Shown here: one piece after another, positions 34,755-44,339 of the stretch
How positions within the stretch are numbered: position 1 is the stretch's first letter
How the letters are laid out: each line of letters starts with the position of its first letter
Source of the DNA: an uncultured Aquimarina sp.
Lineage (GTDB): Bacteria; Bacteroidota; Bacteroidia; Flavobacteriales; Flavobacteriaceae
NCBI GenBank assembly: GCA_947498775.1
Contig: CANMLL010000004.1
Location: 1 to 64,000, forward strand
Length of the DNA: 64,000 bases
Direction: 5' to 3'
Notes under the pieces: generated by a model
Database searches by the model: none
What the model was told of the DNA's origin: nothing
The model's input: the letters and a program-made list of their open reading frames with translations, nothing else
Position numbers and translations under genes: made by a program

Positions 34755-35685
34755 GTGTTTATACTGTTATCAGGAATTAAAAGATGCTAATGATTTTCAT
34801 TCACATTGTGCAAGAGCTTTTTTTGGAACCAATAAAGTCCCAATACTTAATTATACATTAGATCAAATGGTTACGTTGGCCAGAAATGTGGTAGAAAGAA
34901 GTATTTCAGTACCAGGAGTACAGGCAAAACTATCAATGTCATTAGTAAATGAAGTAATAAATAATAATCATAGAAGGCTAACTGTAGTTGGGGCATTAGG
35001 TGGAGATTACATTTTTAAACCTCCTAATGCAGATTATCCTGAAATGCCAGAGAATGAGCATGTGACTATGCGTATAGCTGAAGCATTTGGAATCAATACA
35101 GTACAATCTACTTTAATTCGTTTAAAATCAGGTGAACTATCATATTTAACCAAACGAATTGATAGGAAATTTAATGGTACAAAAATTCATATGCTTGATA
35201 TGTTTCAAATCACTGAAGCTTTTGATAAGTATCGAAGTTCTATGGAACGAATTGGAAAAGCTCTCAATAGGTATGCTAGTAATACTTTATTGGATAAATT
35301 GTACTTTTTTGAGATTACTGTTTTTTCTTTTTTAACCGGAAATAATGATATGCACCTAAAGAATTTTTCAATGATTCGAACAGATGCTGGATGGTCTTTG
35401 TCTCCAGCTTATGATTTATTAAATGTGGCTATTGTTAACCCAGAAGATACAGAAGAATTGGCACTAACCATTGATGGCAAAAAGAAAAAATTTACGAAAT
35501 TCCATTTTGAAGAATTTGGAAAAGGCTTGGGGTTAACTAATAAGCAAGTTACAAGTGTATTTAAGCGTTTCCGAAAACATCAACAAAAAGCATCAGATTG
35601 GGTTAGAAACTCATTTTTATCAGACGATATGAAATTAAAATACCTGGATGTTTTAGAAGAGCGTTATGACAGAATTTATGGGTAA
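34747..35685 (+). CDS. hipT: HipT-like Ser/Thr kinase toxin, copy 2
   Basis: About 312 residues from the ATG at 34747, chosen because it overlaps the hipS stop in ATGAATAA exactly as in copy 1; an upstream in-frame ATG at 34720 would run into hipS. Motifs: N-terminal Cys/His knuckle CLYCYQ ... HSHC complete, RSISVPGVQAKLSMSL, catalytic TGNNDMHLKNFSM, metal-binding LSPAYDLLNV. All kinase residues seen in copy 1 are kept, so both copies look active. Confidence 0.88.
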   Translation: MNKCLYCYQELKDANDFHSHCARAFFGTNKVPILNYTLDQMVTLARNVVERSISVPGVQAKLSMSLVNEVINNNHRRLTVVGALGGDYIFKPPNADYPEMPENEHVTMRIAEAFGINTVQSTLIRLKSGELSYLTKRIDRKFNGTKIHMLDMFQITEAFDKYRSSMERIGKALNRYASNTLLDKLYFFEITVFSFLTGNNDMHLKNFSMIRTDAGWSLSPAYDLLNVAIVNPEDTEELALTIDGKKKKFTKFHFEEFGKGLGLTNKQVTSVFKRFRKHQQKASDWVRNSFLSDDMKLKYLDVLEERYDRIYG

Positions 35686-36129
35686 TATCTAATTATATTT
35701 TTTTGGTATATTCTCTACTAAAATAGTTAGGACGTGAAAAGTAGTTGTTAACTTATAACAAAAGGCAATCAATGTATTGGGTATCAAAACCTACGCGCTT
35801 TCAGAACTTAGTGGTTTGTAGGTTGTTTTCTTCAAAATTTATTTCTCTTATACAAAACCACTTCATTTTTAAAATCTTTTAGATCGTTGATGTAAGTAGC
35901 GAAAGATTGTTTTTCTTAACGATATTGATATCGAACCTCAAGAAATACGGCAACTAATATGCATGTGTTAATTATTCATAGTTTTAAGCAATAGTGGGTT
36001 GAATATACACATGTGTAGAAATTTTTCACACTTTAAAGCCATAATTATTTTGTTAAAACCTTGTTATTCAGTAAGATTAAAAATGGTATCAATATTGCTT
36101 TCTTCTGATAGAAATTTAAGAAAACATTA
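35686..36129. other. Non-coding gap at the right edge of the island
   Basis: 444 bp without a gene. A hairpin (AAAACCTAC ... GTAGGTTGTTTT, about 35787-35829) may end the second hipBST transcript. No copy of the tRNA 3' end was found here, so the right limit of the island is not fixed by sequence. Confidence 0.5.
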
Positions 36130-37593
36130 ATGAAGCGATCAATATCTTCCAAATCTTTGGAAATGTCAGTACAAACAGAAGAACATCTTAATCTCCCAAA
36201 AAAAATTATTTCGAATGTATCATCATCTTTTATTTTAATAGGAACTTTTCTATTGATGTTAGGTGCTGCATTTTCGTTCTATTTTTTACAACCTTATTTT
36301 GAAGAAATTTATTTAGAAAGAATGAATACCCCCTGGGGGATTGTTTTAATGGCAATTGGTATCGTCCTGCTTATCGTTAAGATTAGTTTTTTGATTTATA
36401 TATTTTTCTTATACCTACGTTATAAAGTCATTAAATCCGTATCAGATGATCAATTGCCTTTGTGTACGGTTATTGTACCTGCCTACAATGAGGGGGAGCT
36501 GGTTTATAAAACTTTAATTAGTCTTGCCAAAAGTGATTACCCTAAAGAAAAAATACAATTAATTTCCATCGATGATGGAAGTCAGGATGATACATGGCAA
36601 TGGATGAAAAGAGCTAAAGAAGTATTGGGTGATCGTGTTTCAATTTACCAACAACCTAAAAATAAAGGTAAAAGGCACGCATTGTACCGTGGATTCAATT
36701 TGGCTACCGGAGAAGTGTTTGTAACTGTTGATAGTGATTCTATAGTAAAAGAAGATACATTGCGCATTATGGCGAGTCCTTTTGTTGTTAATGAAGAATG
36801 CGGTGCTGTCGCAGGAAATGTACGTGTGTTAAATAGAAAAAAGGCGTTAATTCCTCGTATGTTAAATGTGAGTTTTGCCTTTAGCTTTGAATTTATACGT
36901 TCTGCTCAAAGTAGATTGGGTTCTGTATTATGTACACCAGGAGCCTTGTCGGCTTATCGTAAAGAAGCAGTTTTTAATTGCCGTCAAGAGTGGATCAATC
37001 AAACTTTTATGGGACAAGTCTCAAAAATAGGAGAGGATCGTGCTATGACCAATATGATTTTAAAACAAGGTTATAAAGTATTCTTTCAACGTAATGCATA
37101 TGTTTATACAAACATTCCAGAGCGTTACAAGAATCTATATAAAATGTTTATCCGTTGGGAGAGAAGCAATATTCGTGAGAATATTGCGATGAGTAAATTT
37201 GCCTTTGAAAACTTTAGAAAAGGATCTAAAAGTGGTACTAGGATATTGTTGTTAAACCAATGGCTCAAAATGGTAATGGCGTATCCGGCACTATTGTTAA
37301 TGCTATTTTTTATCTTTACATATCCAATACTGTTTCTTAGTTCTACGCTAGTTAGCATATTAGCTTTTTCAAGCATACAGGCTTTATTTTATGCCAAAAA
37401 ACACAGTGTATCAGAGTCGTTTTGGGCATATCCTTATAGTGTGTTTTATGCATTTACGCTATTTTGGATTACTCCATATGCCATTGCCACCGCCGGTAGG
37501 AGCGGTTGGTTAACACGTGATTTAAGCAAAAAGCAACTGAAAGAACAACAGGTTGTCGCTATACCCGTCTTGATTAGTGATGAATTAATATAA
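36130..37593 (+). CDS. Processive GT2 glycosyltransferase (hyaluronan/chitin synthase-like)
   Basis: 487 residues: two N-terminal membrane segments (about residues 33-53 and 75-97), a GT2 catalytic domain and several C-terminal membrane segments. Motifs: TVIVPAYNEGE, SIDDGSQDDTW, VDSDS, a GEDRAMT acceptor-site segment and FIRWERSNIREN in place of the usual Q/RxxRW. This is the layout of NodC/HasA/IcaA-type synthases that polymerise a sugar nucleotide and extrude the chain. No exopolysaccharide cluster surrounds it, so product and regulation are unknown. Confidence 0.85.
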   Translation: MKRSISSKSLEMSVQTEEHLNLPKKIISNVSSSFILIGTFLLMLGAAFSFYFLQPYFEEIYLERMNTPWGIVLMAIGIVLLIVKISFLIYIFFLYLRYKVIKSVSDDQLPLCTVIVPAYNEGELVYKTLISLAKSDYPKEKIQLISIDDGSQDDTWQWMKRAKEVLGDRVSIYQQPKNKGKRHALYRGFNLATGEVFVTVDSDSIVKEDTLRIMASPFVVNEECGAVAGNVRVLNRKKALIPRMLNVSFAFSFEFIRSAQSRLGSVLCTPGALSAYRKEAVFNCRQEWINQTFMGQVSKIGEDRAMTNMILKQGYKVFFQRNAYVYTNIPERYKNLYKMFIRWERSNIRENIAMSKFAFENFRKGSKSGTRILLLNQWLKMVMAYPALLLMLFFIFTYPILFLSSTLVSILAFSSIQALFYAKKHSVSESFWAYPYSVFYAFTLFWITPYAIATAGRSGWLTRDLSKKQLKEQQVVAIPVLISDELI

Positions 37594-37695
37594 GCAATGT
37601 TGTACGGCCAAATCTCAATATAGTAGTTGAAACGCTATCAACGGTCAATTTGCCGGGTTTAATAATTGTATTGGTTTTATTACTACTTTTATTGA

Positions 37696-38787
37696 ATGGC
37701 TAATTCCTTATTATTTATTCCTGATATTTCTGGTTTTACTTACTTTGTGCAAAATACAGAGGTAGAACATAGCCAGCATGTGATTTCAGAATTATTGGAG
37801 ATTCTAATAAATGCAAATACACAAAACCTAAAGCTGGCAGAAGTAGAAGGAGATGCATTGTTTTTTTATAAGGAAAATGAAATTCCTTCACAAGAAAAGC
37901 TTTTGGCTCAAATCGAGACGATGTTCACGACATTTTATAGCCATTTAAAACTTTTGGAAAAAAACCGTATTTGTCCTTGTAACGCCTGCGCAACTGCACC
38001 AAATCTACAACTAAAGATTATTGTGCATTGTGGAGAGTTACAATTTATTACAGTACAAGAAAAGCGAAAACCTTTTGGGCAAGTGGTTATAGAAGCGCAT
38101 CGATTGTTAAAGAATTCGATTGATAGTGATAATTATGCTTTATTGAGTTATGATTTATCAAAAGTAATAGGCCTTTCTGTTGCTTATATAAGCAAATTAT
38201 ATCGTTTTAACATAGGGCATGACATTTATGATGAAAATGAAATAGGATATTTGTTTTCTGAAATTGATAAAGGCAATCTAAAACTTAATCCATTTGCTGT
38301 TCCCGAAATGGTAGATTTTAAATGTGCTCCGGCTATTGTTTTTGTACGAGAGTTTGAAATCTCTGCTAATCAATTGCTCGAATACATTACGAATTATAGT
38401 TATCGACATTTTTGGGTAAAAGGAGTGGATAAATTCGAGTATAACCCCGATGAAGTTACTAGATTAGGAACTGAACATGTATGTGTTATAGATGGGAAAC
38501 GTCTTAATTTTACAACGGTAACTAAAAAAACGGATCCCAATGCTCTTGTTTATGGAGAACGGACTACCGATATACCTTTGAATGCTTTGTATCAGTTTTT
38601 TATAATAAAACCGATATCTGAAAATACTTGTCTAATGACAGTAGAATTATACCCAGAGGCAAAGTCAATTTTCCGAAAATTGCTATTGGTACTTGTGATG
38701 AAAAGAGCAATAAGAAAATCTATAAAAACATCTTTGGATAATCTTGAAGCATTTGTAGAACATAATGTTGGTATTGCGGCCAATTAA
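37696..38787 (+). CDS. DUF2652 protein with nucleotidyl-cyclase-like N-terminus
   Basis: 363 residues. The first 150 or so resemble the class III cyclase fold: LLFIPDISGFTYFV with Asp10 and AEVEGDALFFY with Asp53, the spacing of the two metal-binding aspartates in true cyclases. A cysteine cluster (CPCNAC) follows near residue 97. The C-terminal half (from about 215) looks like a SRPBCC/lipid-binding-type domain (YRHFWVKGVDKFEYNPDEV). Catalysis is not established for DUF2652 proteins. The gene converges on murF with a 4-bp overlap of stop codons. Confidence 0.78.
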   Translation: MANSLLFIPDISGFTYFVQNTEVEHSQHVISELLEILINANTQNLKLAEVEGDALFFYKENEIPSQEKLLAQIETMFTTFYSHLKLLEKNRICPCNACATAPNLQLKIIVHCGELQFITVQEKRKPFGQVVIEAHRLLKNSIDSDNYALLSYDLSKVIGLSVAYISKLYRFNIGHDIYDENEIGYLFSEIDKGNLKLNPFAVPEMVDFKCAPAIVFVREFEISANQLLEYITNYSYRHFWVKGVDKFEYNPDEVTRLGTEHVCVIDGKRLNFTTVTKKTDPNALVYGERTTDIPLNALYQFFIIKPISENTCLMTVELYPEAKSIFRKLLLVLVMKRAIRKSIKTSLDNLEAFVEHNVGIAAN

Positions 38788-40070
38788 AGAAGGTCTAATA
38801 GTCTTTCAAGCTTCATCCCTCGAGAACCTTTAATAAGAATTATGTTTTCTGCAGGCTTTACGGTTAAGGACCAATTATCTTTTAGTTGGTTAAACGTTTC
38901 AAATTTTCGAATCCTGGGATCATTGTTTTTGGTGGTATAGAAATTGCTTCCGATTAAATAAATTTCATCCACATTGGTATCCACTATAAATTCTGCTATT
39001 TTTTCATGCTCAATAGTAGCTTCTTCTCCTAATTCGAACATATCACCAAGAAAAGCAATTTTAAAAGTGTAACCTTTAATGAGATCTAAGTTTTTGATTG
39101 CAGCTTCCATGCTAGATGGATTGGCATTATATGCATCCATTACAATTGTACAGTTATCTCGATTAATTATTTGTGATCGATTATTAGAAGGGATATAAGC
39201 CTCGATAGCCTTTTTGATTTGGTAAGGTTTAATATTGAAATAATCTCCTATTGCAATGGCAGAAGCGATATTAGAGAAATTATAAGCGCCTATTAAATTA
39301 CTTTCAATAATTAAATCTTGATAAGAGGCAATTACATTTGGGTTTATACCTATAAATTTAATTGTAACATCCTCTGTTTCCTTTTGTGAAAAGCTGTAGG
39401 TTTTTAAGTCGAGTGAGGCCCTTGTAAGTTTTGGATCTTCAGCATTAATAAAGGCCAATTTATTATTTTTCTTCAGGTGCCTGTATAACTCAGTCTTTCC
39501 TTTCAATACACCTTCTATACCGCCAAAACCCTCGAGGTGAGCTTTTCCAATGTTAGTAATATAGCCATAGTCAGGTTTAGCAATTGAAGATAAAAAATCT
39601 ATTTCTCCCTGGTGATTGGCACCCATTTCTACAATTCCTATTTCTGTTTCTTTGGTCATAGAAAGAAGAGTAAGCGGAACCCCAATATGATTGTTTAGGT
39701 TGCCAATAGTCGAAGTGGTTTTAAATTTACTGGATAAAACATTGTTAATTAGTTCTTTTGTGGTTGTTTTTCCGTTACTTCCTGTCAGACCTATGATAGG
39801 AATTTTTAGATATTCCCTGTGATACGTTGCTAATTCTTGTAAGGTTTTAAGAACGTCATTAACCAAAATATGTTTTGGCGAAGTTTTAAATTTAGTTTCG
39901 TCAACAATGGCATATTTTGCCCCAAGATCTATAGCTTTATCTGCATAAGTGTTTCCATTAAAGTTGTCTCCTTTTAAAGCAAAAAAAATAGTATTCTTTT
40001 CAATTTTTCGAGTATCGGTACATACTCCGGTACTATCTAAAAATAATTGATGTATTTGGCTAATATTCAT
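38784..40070 (-). CDS. murF: UDP-MurNAc-tripeptide--D-Ala-D-Ala ligase
   Basis: About 428 residues from the ATG at 40070 (an upstream ATG adds six residues, MIYFCY, unlike the family). It adds D-Ala-D-Ala to the UDP-MurNAc tripeptide in the cytoplasm, the last soluble step of peptidoglycan precursor synthesis. Motifs: ALKGDNFNGNTYADKAIDLG, ATP loop LTGSNGKTTTKELI, GIVEMGANHQGEI, and MDAYNANPSSM in the C-terminal part. It follows gldJ on the same strand with a terminator between. Confidence 0.95.
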   Translation of the reverse strand: MNISQIHQLFLDSTGVCTDTRKIEKNTIFFALKGDNFNGNTYADKAIDLGAKYAIVDETKFKTSPKHILVNDVLKTLQELATYHREYLKIPIIGLTGSNGKTTTKELINNVLSSKFKTTSTIGNLNNHIGVPLTLLSMTKETEIGIVEMGANHQGEIDFLSSIAKPDYGYITNIGKAHLEGFGGIEGVLKGKTELYRHLKKNNKLAFINAEDPKLTRASLDLKTYSFSQKETEDVTIKFIGINPNVIASYQDLIIESNLIGAYNFSNIASAIAIGDYFNIKPYQIKKAIEAYIPSNNRSQIINRDNCTIVMDAYNANPSSMEAAIKNLDLIKGYTFKIAFLGDMFELGEEATIEHEKIAEFIVDTNVDEIYLIGSNFYTTKNNDPRIRKFETFNQLKDNWSLTVKPAENIILIKGSRGMKLERLLDLL

Positions 40071-40086
40071 ATAACAAAAGTATATC

Positions 40087-40120
40087 AAAAAACCCTGAAC
40101 AATTACGAACAGGGCTTTTT
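40087..40120 (-). terminator. Terminator between gldJ and murF
   Basis: On the minus strand AAAAAGCCCTGTTCG and GAAC/AGGGTTTTTT-type arms form a hairpin with a T run, 30 bp after gldJ and just upstream of the murF start. Confidence 0.7.
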
Positions 40121-40148
40121 ATTTATAACGAACTTTAATATTCTATAA

Positions 40149-41828
40149 TTATTGACCTCTTGGTTTTTGGTGTCTTGGTGTTTTCTTCTTTCTCGCTTTA
40201 GTACCCACTCTAGACATTGCGTTTCTAAAACCGATATAATCTGTAGCCATATCCTGAGGCAAGAACCTTCTTTGCGCTGGATCAAGCCAATACGCTCTAT
40301 CTTTCCAGGATCCACCTTTGTAGACACGAACATTATCATCTACTATAGTGGTTCTTTTGCTAGACTCATCATATCTTCGGTCTAATTTGGTGCTGTCTTC
40401 AGCATCAGGACCTACATAGTGTATAGGAGCATTATACATTCTTCTATTCGGAAGATTCTCATCTTGATATCCTTCGAAATATCTAGAGGAACTTTTATCT
40501 CCATCACGATAGTTTCTATTATCACTATCGGTAAAATTAGTTCTCATATACGTATCTTCATCCGTAATCGGGACCTGTAAAATTCCACCGGGTAACACAC
40601 GAGCTATGATTTTACCATTACTTAACGTATCATAAACTATAGAGTCTGTCATAACTACTTTTACAGTTCCATCAGGATTAATGGCATTTTTGGTATATAC
40701 ATTACCTCTATAGTAGTTAAAATCATTATACTCATCATCTACAATAGGTCTATATACATCGGCAACCCATTCGGCAACATTTCCTGCCATGTCGTATAAT
40801 CCATAATCATTTGCATCATAAGATTTTACAGGTGCTGTAATATCGGCACCATCATCACTCCATCCAGCAATTCCTCCGTAATCACCATCTCCTTGCTTAA
40901 AGTTAGCTAATTGATCTCCTCTGGTAGCTCTTTTTCCAGATCGAGTATATTTACCACTCCACGGATATTTTTTTCTACCTCTATAAATATTGTAGCTTCT
41001 TATTTCTACAAGGCCTAAGGCTGCATATTCCCATTCTGCTTCAGTTGGGAGTCTATATTTAGGTAGAAGTAAACCATCCTTGCGCTGAATATATAATCCA
41101 GTAGAATCGTTACGTTTTTCGTACTGTTCTGATTTTTTACCTCCTCGAATAGCTTCATCATTCCCTCCGTAGGTTTGAGAAGGAGCGTTTAAATAAGTTT
41201 CTGTATCAAAAGTGCTTTCTGCAGACACATCTTCAAAAGGAGCATTTTGTTTAATTACTTGTTCTTCTTCAAGAATTCTTTCATTAACACGGTTGGTTCT
41301 CCAATTACTAAATTCTACTGCTTGAATCCAATTTACACCAACTACCGGATAATTTGCATAAGCAGGATGACGCAAGTAATTATTGGTCATCATTTCATTG
41401 AATCCTAAACGGTTTCTCCATACCAGTGTGTCTGGAAGAGCTCCATAATAAATGTTTCTATATTTTGGTTCGGTTGGAGGGTAAACGCCTTTCAACCAAT
41501 CAAGGTATTCCAAATACATGATATTGGTAACCTCGGTTTCATCCATATAGAATGATTGAACATGCTGTTGCGTGGGAGTATTATTCCAGTCATGCATGAC
41601 ATCATCCTGTACACGACCCATGGTAAAAGTACCCCCTTCAATGAATACCAGACCTGGTCCTGTTTCTTGCTCTTTATAATTTGTTGCTACCTGAAAGCCA
41701 CCATCTGGGGAGTTATATTTCCAACCTGTGGCTCTAGAACTGCTTCCATAGTTGTTTTTAGTACAACTAAACAGTAATACACTAACGGAAAGTGCCATCA
41801 GCGACCTAAAAATAAACGCTTTTTTCAT
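40149..41828 (-). CDS. gldJ: Gliding motility lipoprotein GldJ
   Basis: 559 residues, the length of GldJ in flavobacteria. Lipoprotein signal with lipobox LLFSC near residue 22; formylglycine-generating-enzyme/sulfatase-modifying-factor fold with FIEGGTFTMGRVQDD, FYMDETEVTNIMYLEYLDW, LPTEAEWEYAALG, GLYDMAGNVAEWVADVY and VYKGGSWKDRAYWL. GldJ is an outer-membrane-associated lipoprotein needed for gliding and for a working type IX secretion system. The C-terminus is strongly basic (KARKKKTPRHQKPRG). murF lies downstream, as in other flavobacteria. Confidence 0.95.
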   Translation of the reverse strand: MKKAFIFRSLMALSVSVLLFSCTKNNYGSSSRATGWKYNSPDGGFQVATNYKEQETGPGLVFIEGGTFTMGRVQDDVMHDWNNTPTQQHVQSFYMDETEVTNIMYLEYLDWLKGVYPPTEPKYRNIYYGALPDTLVWRNRLGFNEMMTNNYLRHPAYANYPVVGVNWIQAVEFSNWRTNRVNERILEEEQVIKQNAPFEDVSAESTFDTETYLNAPSQTYGGNDEAIRGGKKSEQYEKRNDSTGLYIQRKDGLLLPKYRLPTEAEWEYAALGLVEIRSYNIYRGRKKYPWSGKYTRSGKRATRGDQLANFKQGDGDYGGIAGWSDDGADITAPVKSYDANDYGLYDMAGNVAEWVADVYRPIVDDEYNDFNYYRGNVYTKNAINPDGTVKVVMTDSIVYDTLSNGKIIARVLPGGILQVPITDEDTYMRTNFTDSDNRNYRDGDKSSSRYFEGYQDENLPNRRMYNAPIHYVGPDAEDSTKLDRRYDESSKRTTIVDDNVRVYKGGSWKDRAYWLDPAQRRFLPQDMATDYIGFRNAMSRVGTKARKKKTPRHQKPRGQ

Positions 41829-42453
41829 AATCTTAAGTTCGTTAAAGTAGAATTAGGGCTCGCAATATAATAATAAACGTTAAATTTACCCCAAAAATTT
41901 TAAAATATTATCAATTCACAGTTTTTTATGAATTTCTAACGACTTTGGTTTAACGCAATATTTCTGAAAATATTATTTCTGACTAAATAAAAACTCAAAA
42001 AAATAACTACAAATACTTTAAAATACTTGTTTTTGTTTTTAGAGTGGTTTATTAGTTGTTTTTATAGGGGTTAACCGTATAAAGTGATTTGTTTTTTTAT
42101 TAAAAGTTTTTATTAAAAGTTCAAATGACTTCATATATTCAATAAAACACTTATAGCTAAGAGTGGCATTTTTTTAAGAGTTTCAGTTTAAAACTTTCTT
42201 TTCTTTTAGTATTCCTGTAAAGATTTTACAAACGCTTATAGCATGGTATTCCTCAAGCCAACGTGCCTTTAAGGAAAGGAAAGAGTACTAGTATTTTTGT
42301 TTTATTCAATTTAAATTGACTTGCATGGTATGCTAGATATAAGATATTAGGAAATTATACGTTAACAAAAGAGTGGGCAGGAAAAAATTAAATGGCTCAT
42401 TATTTTTTAATCACTAAATAACTATATATTTGTCAAACTCAATTTTTGCAGGT
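41829..42453. other. Intergenic region where porU might be expected
   Basis: 625 AT-rich bases between divergent gldJ and porV with stops in all frames and no protein-like remnant that I could see. A TANNTTTG element (TATATTTG, 42425-42432) lies 21 bp before the porV start and is its likely promoter. In Flavobacterium johnsoniae porU lies between gldJ and porV; here it is absent. Confidence 0.6.
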
Positions 42454-43605
42454 ATGAAAAAAACACTTATTCTTGGTCTTGTAATTTTAACATTTGCTAA
42501 ATTTAATGCCAAGGCTCAAGAGAACAGAGCAATAACAACCGCAGTACCATTTTTATTAATAGCAGCCGATGCCAGAGCCGCAGGTTTAGGTGATCAAGGA
42601 GTTGCTACCACCCCCGATGCATTTTCTCAACAATGGAATCCTGCAAAATATGCGTTTATAAAAAGGCAACGAGGGGTAGGGGTTAATTACACCCCTTATT
42701 TAAGTAGTTTGGTTAATGATATTGGACTTGGAAATGTGACGTACTACCATCGTCTAAATAACGAAAGAGGGGCATTTGCTGTAAGTTTTAAATATTTTAG
42801 TCTGGGAGATATTGAATTCAGAGAAAATGCTAACGATTTGGGATTGACACAAAGTCCTAATGAATTAACTTTTGATCTAACATATGCATTAAAATTAAGT
42901 GATCATTTTTCAATGTCGGTTACTGGACGTTATCTGAGATCTGATCTTAGATTGCAAGGTTTGGGAGATGATGCAACTGCAGGAAATGGATTTGGTGTTG
43001 ATATAGGAAGTTTTTTTAGAAGTGAAGAAATCGCTTTTAATTCTTTTAATGGTAGATGGAGAGCCGGTGCAGTGATTTCCAATTTAGGCCCAAAAATAAG
43101 TTATGATGATGCTGGTCAAGAAAATTTTATACCCACTAATTTTAAAATAGGTGGTGCTTTTGATTTTATTTTTAATGAGGATAATAGAATTTCACCCTCT
43201 ATAGAGTTTAACAAATTATTGGTTCCAAGTCCACAGGACTTTGATGGAGATGGCGATATTGATGCTGATGATAATAGAGAATATCAGGATATTGATTCTT
43301 TTAGTGCTGTGTTTTCTTCATGGGGTGATGCAGATGGAGGATTTAGCGAAGAACTTAAAGAAATTACCTGGTCACTTGGTGCAGAATATATGTATCGTGA
43401 TGTATTTGCTTTTAGAACAGGGTACTTTCATGAAAGTGACGAAAAAGGTGCTCGTCAATTCCTTTCGTTGGGATCCGGCTTTAGATATAATGTTATTAAT
43501 CTAGACGTTTCTTATTTGTTTTCGACTTCTTCAGTAAGAAGCCCGCTTGAAGGAACGCTACGTTTTGGTCTTACTTTCAATTTTGGTGATGAGTATTACG
43601 AGTAG
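42454..43605 (+). CDS. porV: Type IX secretion outer-membrane protein PorV
   Basis: About 383 residues from the ATG at 42454, which gives a good signal peptide (MKKTLILGLVILTFAKFNAK, cleavage after AQ); an ATG-less longer start would add eight residues. The PorV start AVPFLLIAADARAAGLGDQG is present, followed by an outer-membrane beta-barrel (YALKLSDHFSMSVTGRYLRS) and an acidic Asp-rich loop (DFDGDGDIDADDNREY). PorV is the shuttle/acceptor that takes type IX substrates to the PorU sortase at the surface. It pairs functionally with gldJ across the intergenic region and with the sorting-domain protein at 18943. Confidence 0.93.
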   Translation: MKKTLILGLVILTFAKFNAKAQENRAITTAVPFLLIAADARAAGLGDQGVATTPDAFSQQWNPAKYAFIKRQRGVGVNYTPYLSSLVNDIGLGNVTYYHRLNNERGAFAVSFKYFSLGDIEFRENANDLGLTQSPNELTFDLTYALKLSDHFSMSVTGRYLRSDLRLQGLGDDATAGNGFGVDIGSFFRSEEIAFNSFNGRWRAGAVISNLGPKISYDDAGQENFIPTNFKIGGAFDFIFNEDNRISPSIEFNKLLVPSPQDFDGDGDIDADDNREYQDIDSFSAVFSSWGDADGGFSEELKEITWSLGAEYMYRDVFAFRTGYFHESDEKGARQFLSLGSGFRYNVINLDVSYLFSTSSVRSPLEGTLRFGLTFNFGDEYYE

Positions 43606-43640
43606 TACTTAAAACCGAACGTATATAATTTAATACGATA

Positions 43641-43668
43641 AAGTATCAAACTCTAGAGTTTGATACTT
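43641..43668 (+). terminator. Terminator after porV (28-bp perfect palindrome)
   Basis: AAGTATCAAACTCT is followed directly by its reverse complement AGAGTTTGATACTT and a T run; 35 bp after the porV stop. Confidence 0.85.
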
Positions 43669-43717
43669 TTTTTGTTTGTAGTACATTGTGATACTGTTTA
43701 AAGTATGAAAGAAAAAA

Positions 43718-44200
43718 ATGAAGGAAATAGAGATTAAGTCGGTACTAGAAGTATATGATTCGTTTGATGAGTTACCAGAAGATGTTCAAAGGTTAATGCA
43801 TCAATCAATAATGATCAGGGATAACGCATATGCTCCTTATTCTGAGTTTTTGGTGGGAGCAGCATTGTTATTAGAAAATGGAGAAGTAGTTTTGGGAAAT
43901 AATCAAGAAAATGCATGCTATCCATCAGGTCTTTGTGCAGAACGAACGGCAATTTATTATGCAGGAGCTAATTTTCCAGACATTCCTGTGTTAAAAATGG
44001 CACTGTCTGCCAAATCGTTAAAATATCAATTGCTTACTCCTACACCACCCTGCGGGGCTTGTAGGCAGGCAATAGCAGAATATGAATTAAAACAACACGT
44101 TCCTATAGAAATTTATTTTATGGGTGAAACCGGTAAAGTTGTGAAATCTAAATCATTGGTAAATCTGTTGCCGCTAACCTTTGATAATTCTTACCTATAA
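43718..44200 (+). CDS. cdd: Cytidine deaminase
   Basis: 160 residues, the size of a tetrameric-type enzyme. It converts cytidine and deoxycytidine to uridine forms in pyrimidine salvage. The zinc site is clear: CAERTAIYYAG with the catalytic Cys-Ala-Glu near residue 72, and PCGACRQAI with the two further zinc cysteines. AYAPYSEFLVGAALL is the substrate-binding start. It follows the porV terminator and has its own transcript. Confidence 0.95.
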   Translation: MKEIEIKSVLEVYDSFDELPEDVQRLMHQSIMIRDNAYAPYSEFLVGAALLLENGEVVLGNNQENACYPSGLCAERTAIYYAGANFPDIPVLKMALSAKSLKYQLLTPTPPCGACRQAIAEYELKQHVPIEIYFMGETGKVVKSKSLVNLLPLTFDNSYL

Positions 44201-44252
44201 CGTTTTCGTGGATTTAATTAGAAAACTCCTTTTCCCTTAATTTCGAATATGT

Positions 44253-44260
44253 TATTTTTG
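44253..44260 (+). promoter_or_regulatory. Promoter element for pdhA
   Basis: TATTTTTG fits the -7 consensus TANNTTTG, 80 bp upstream of pdhA in the gap after cdd. The -33 TTG is not clear. Confidence 0.4.
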
Positions 44261-44339
44261 TTTTTCGTGCATATTATAATAATAGCTTATGATTTGTAAA
44301 AAAGCTATTAAACAATTCAAATATCAGTAATACCATCTT

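Noticed and set aside
35787..35829. Possible right-hand attachment remnant after the second hipBST
   Set aside because: The hairpin AAAACCTAC/GTAGGTTGTTTT resembles the displaced terminators only in AAAACCT, and no tRNA 3' end precedes it.
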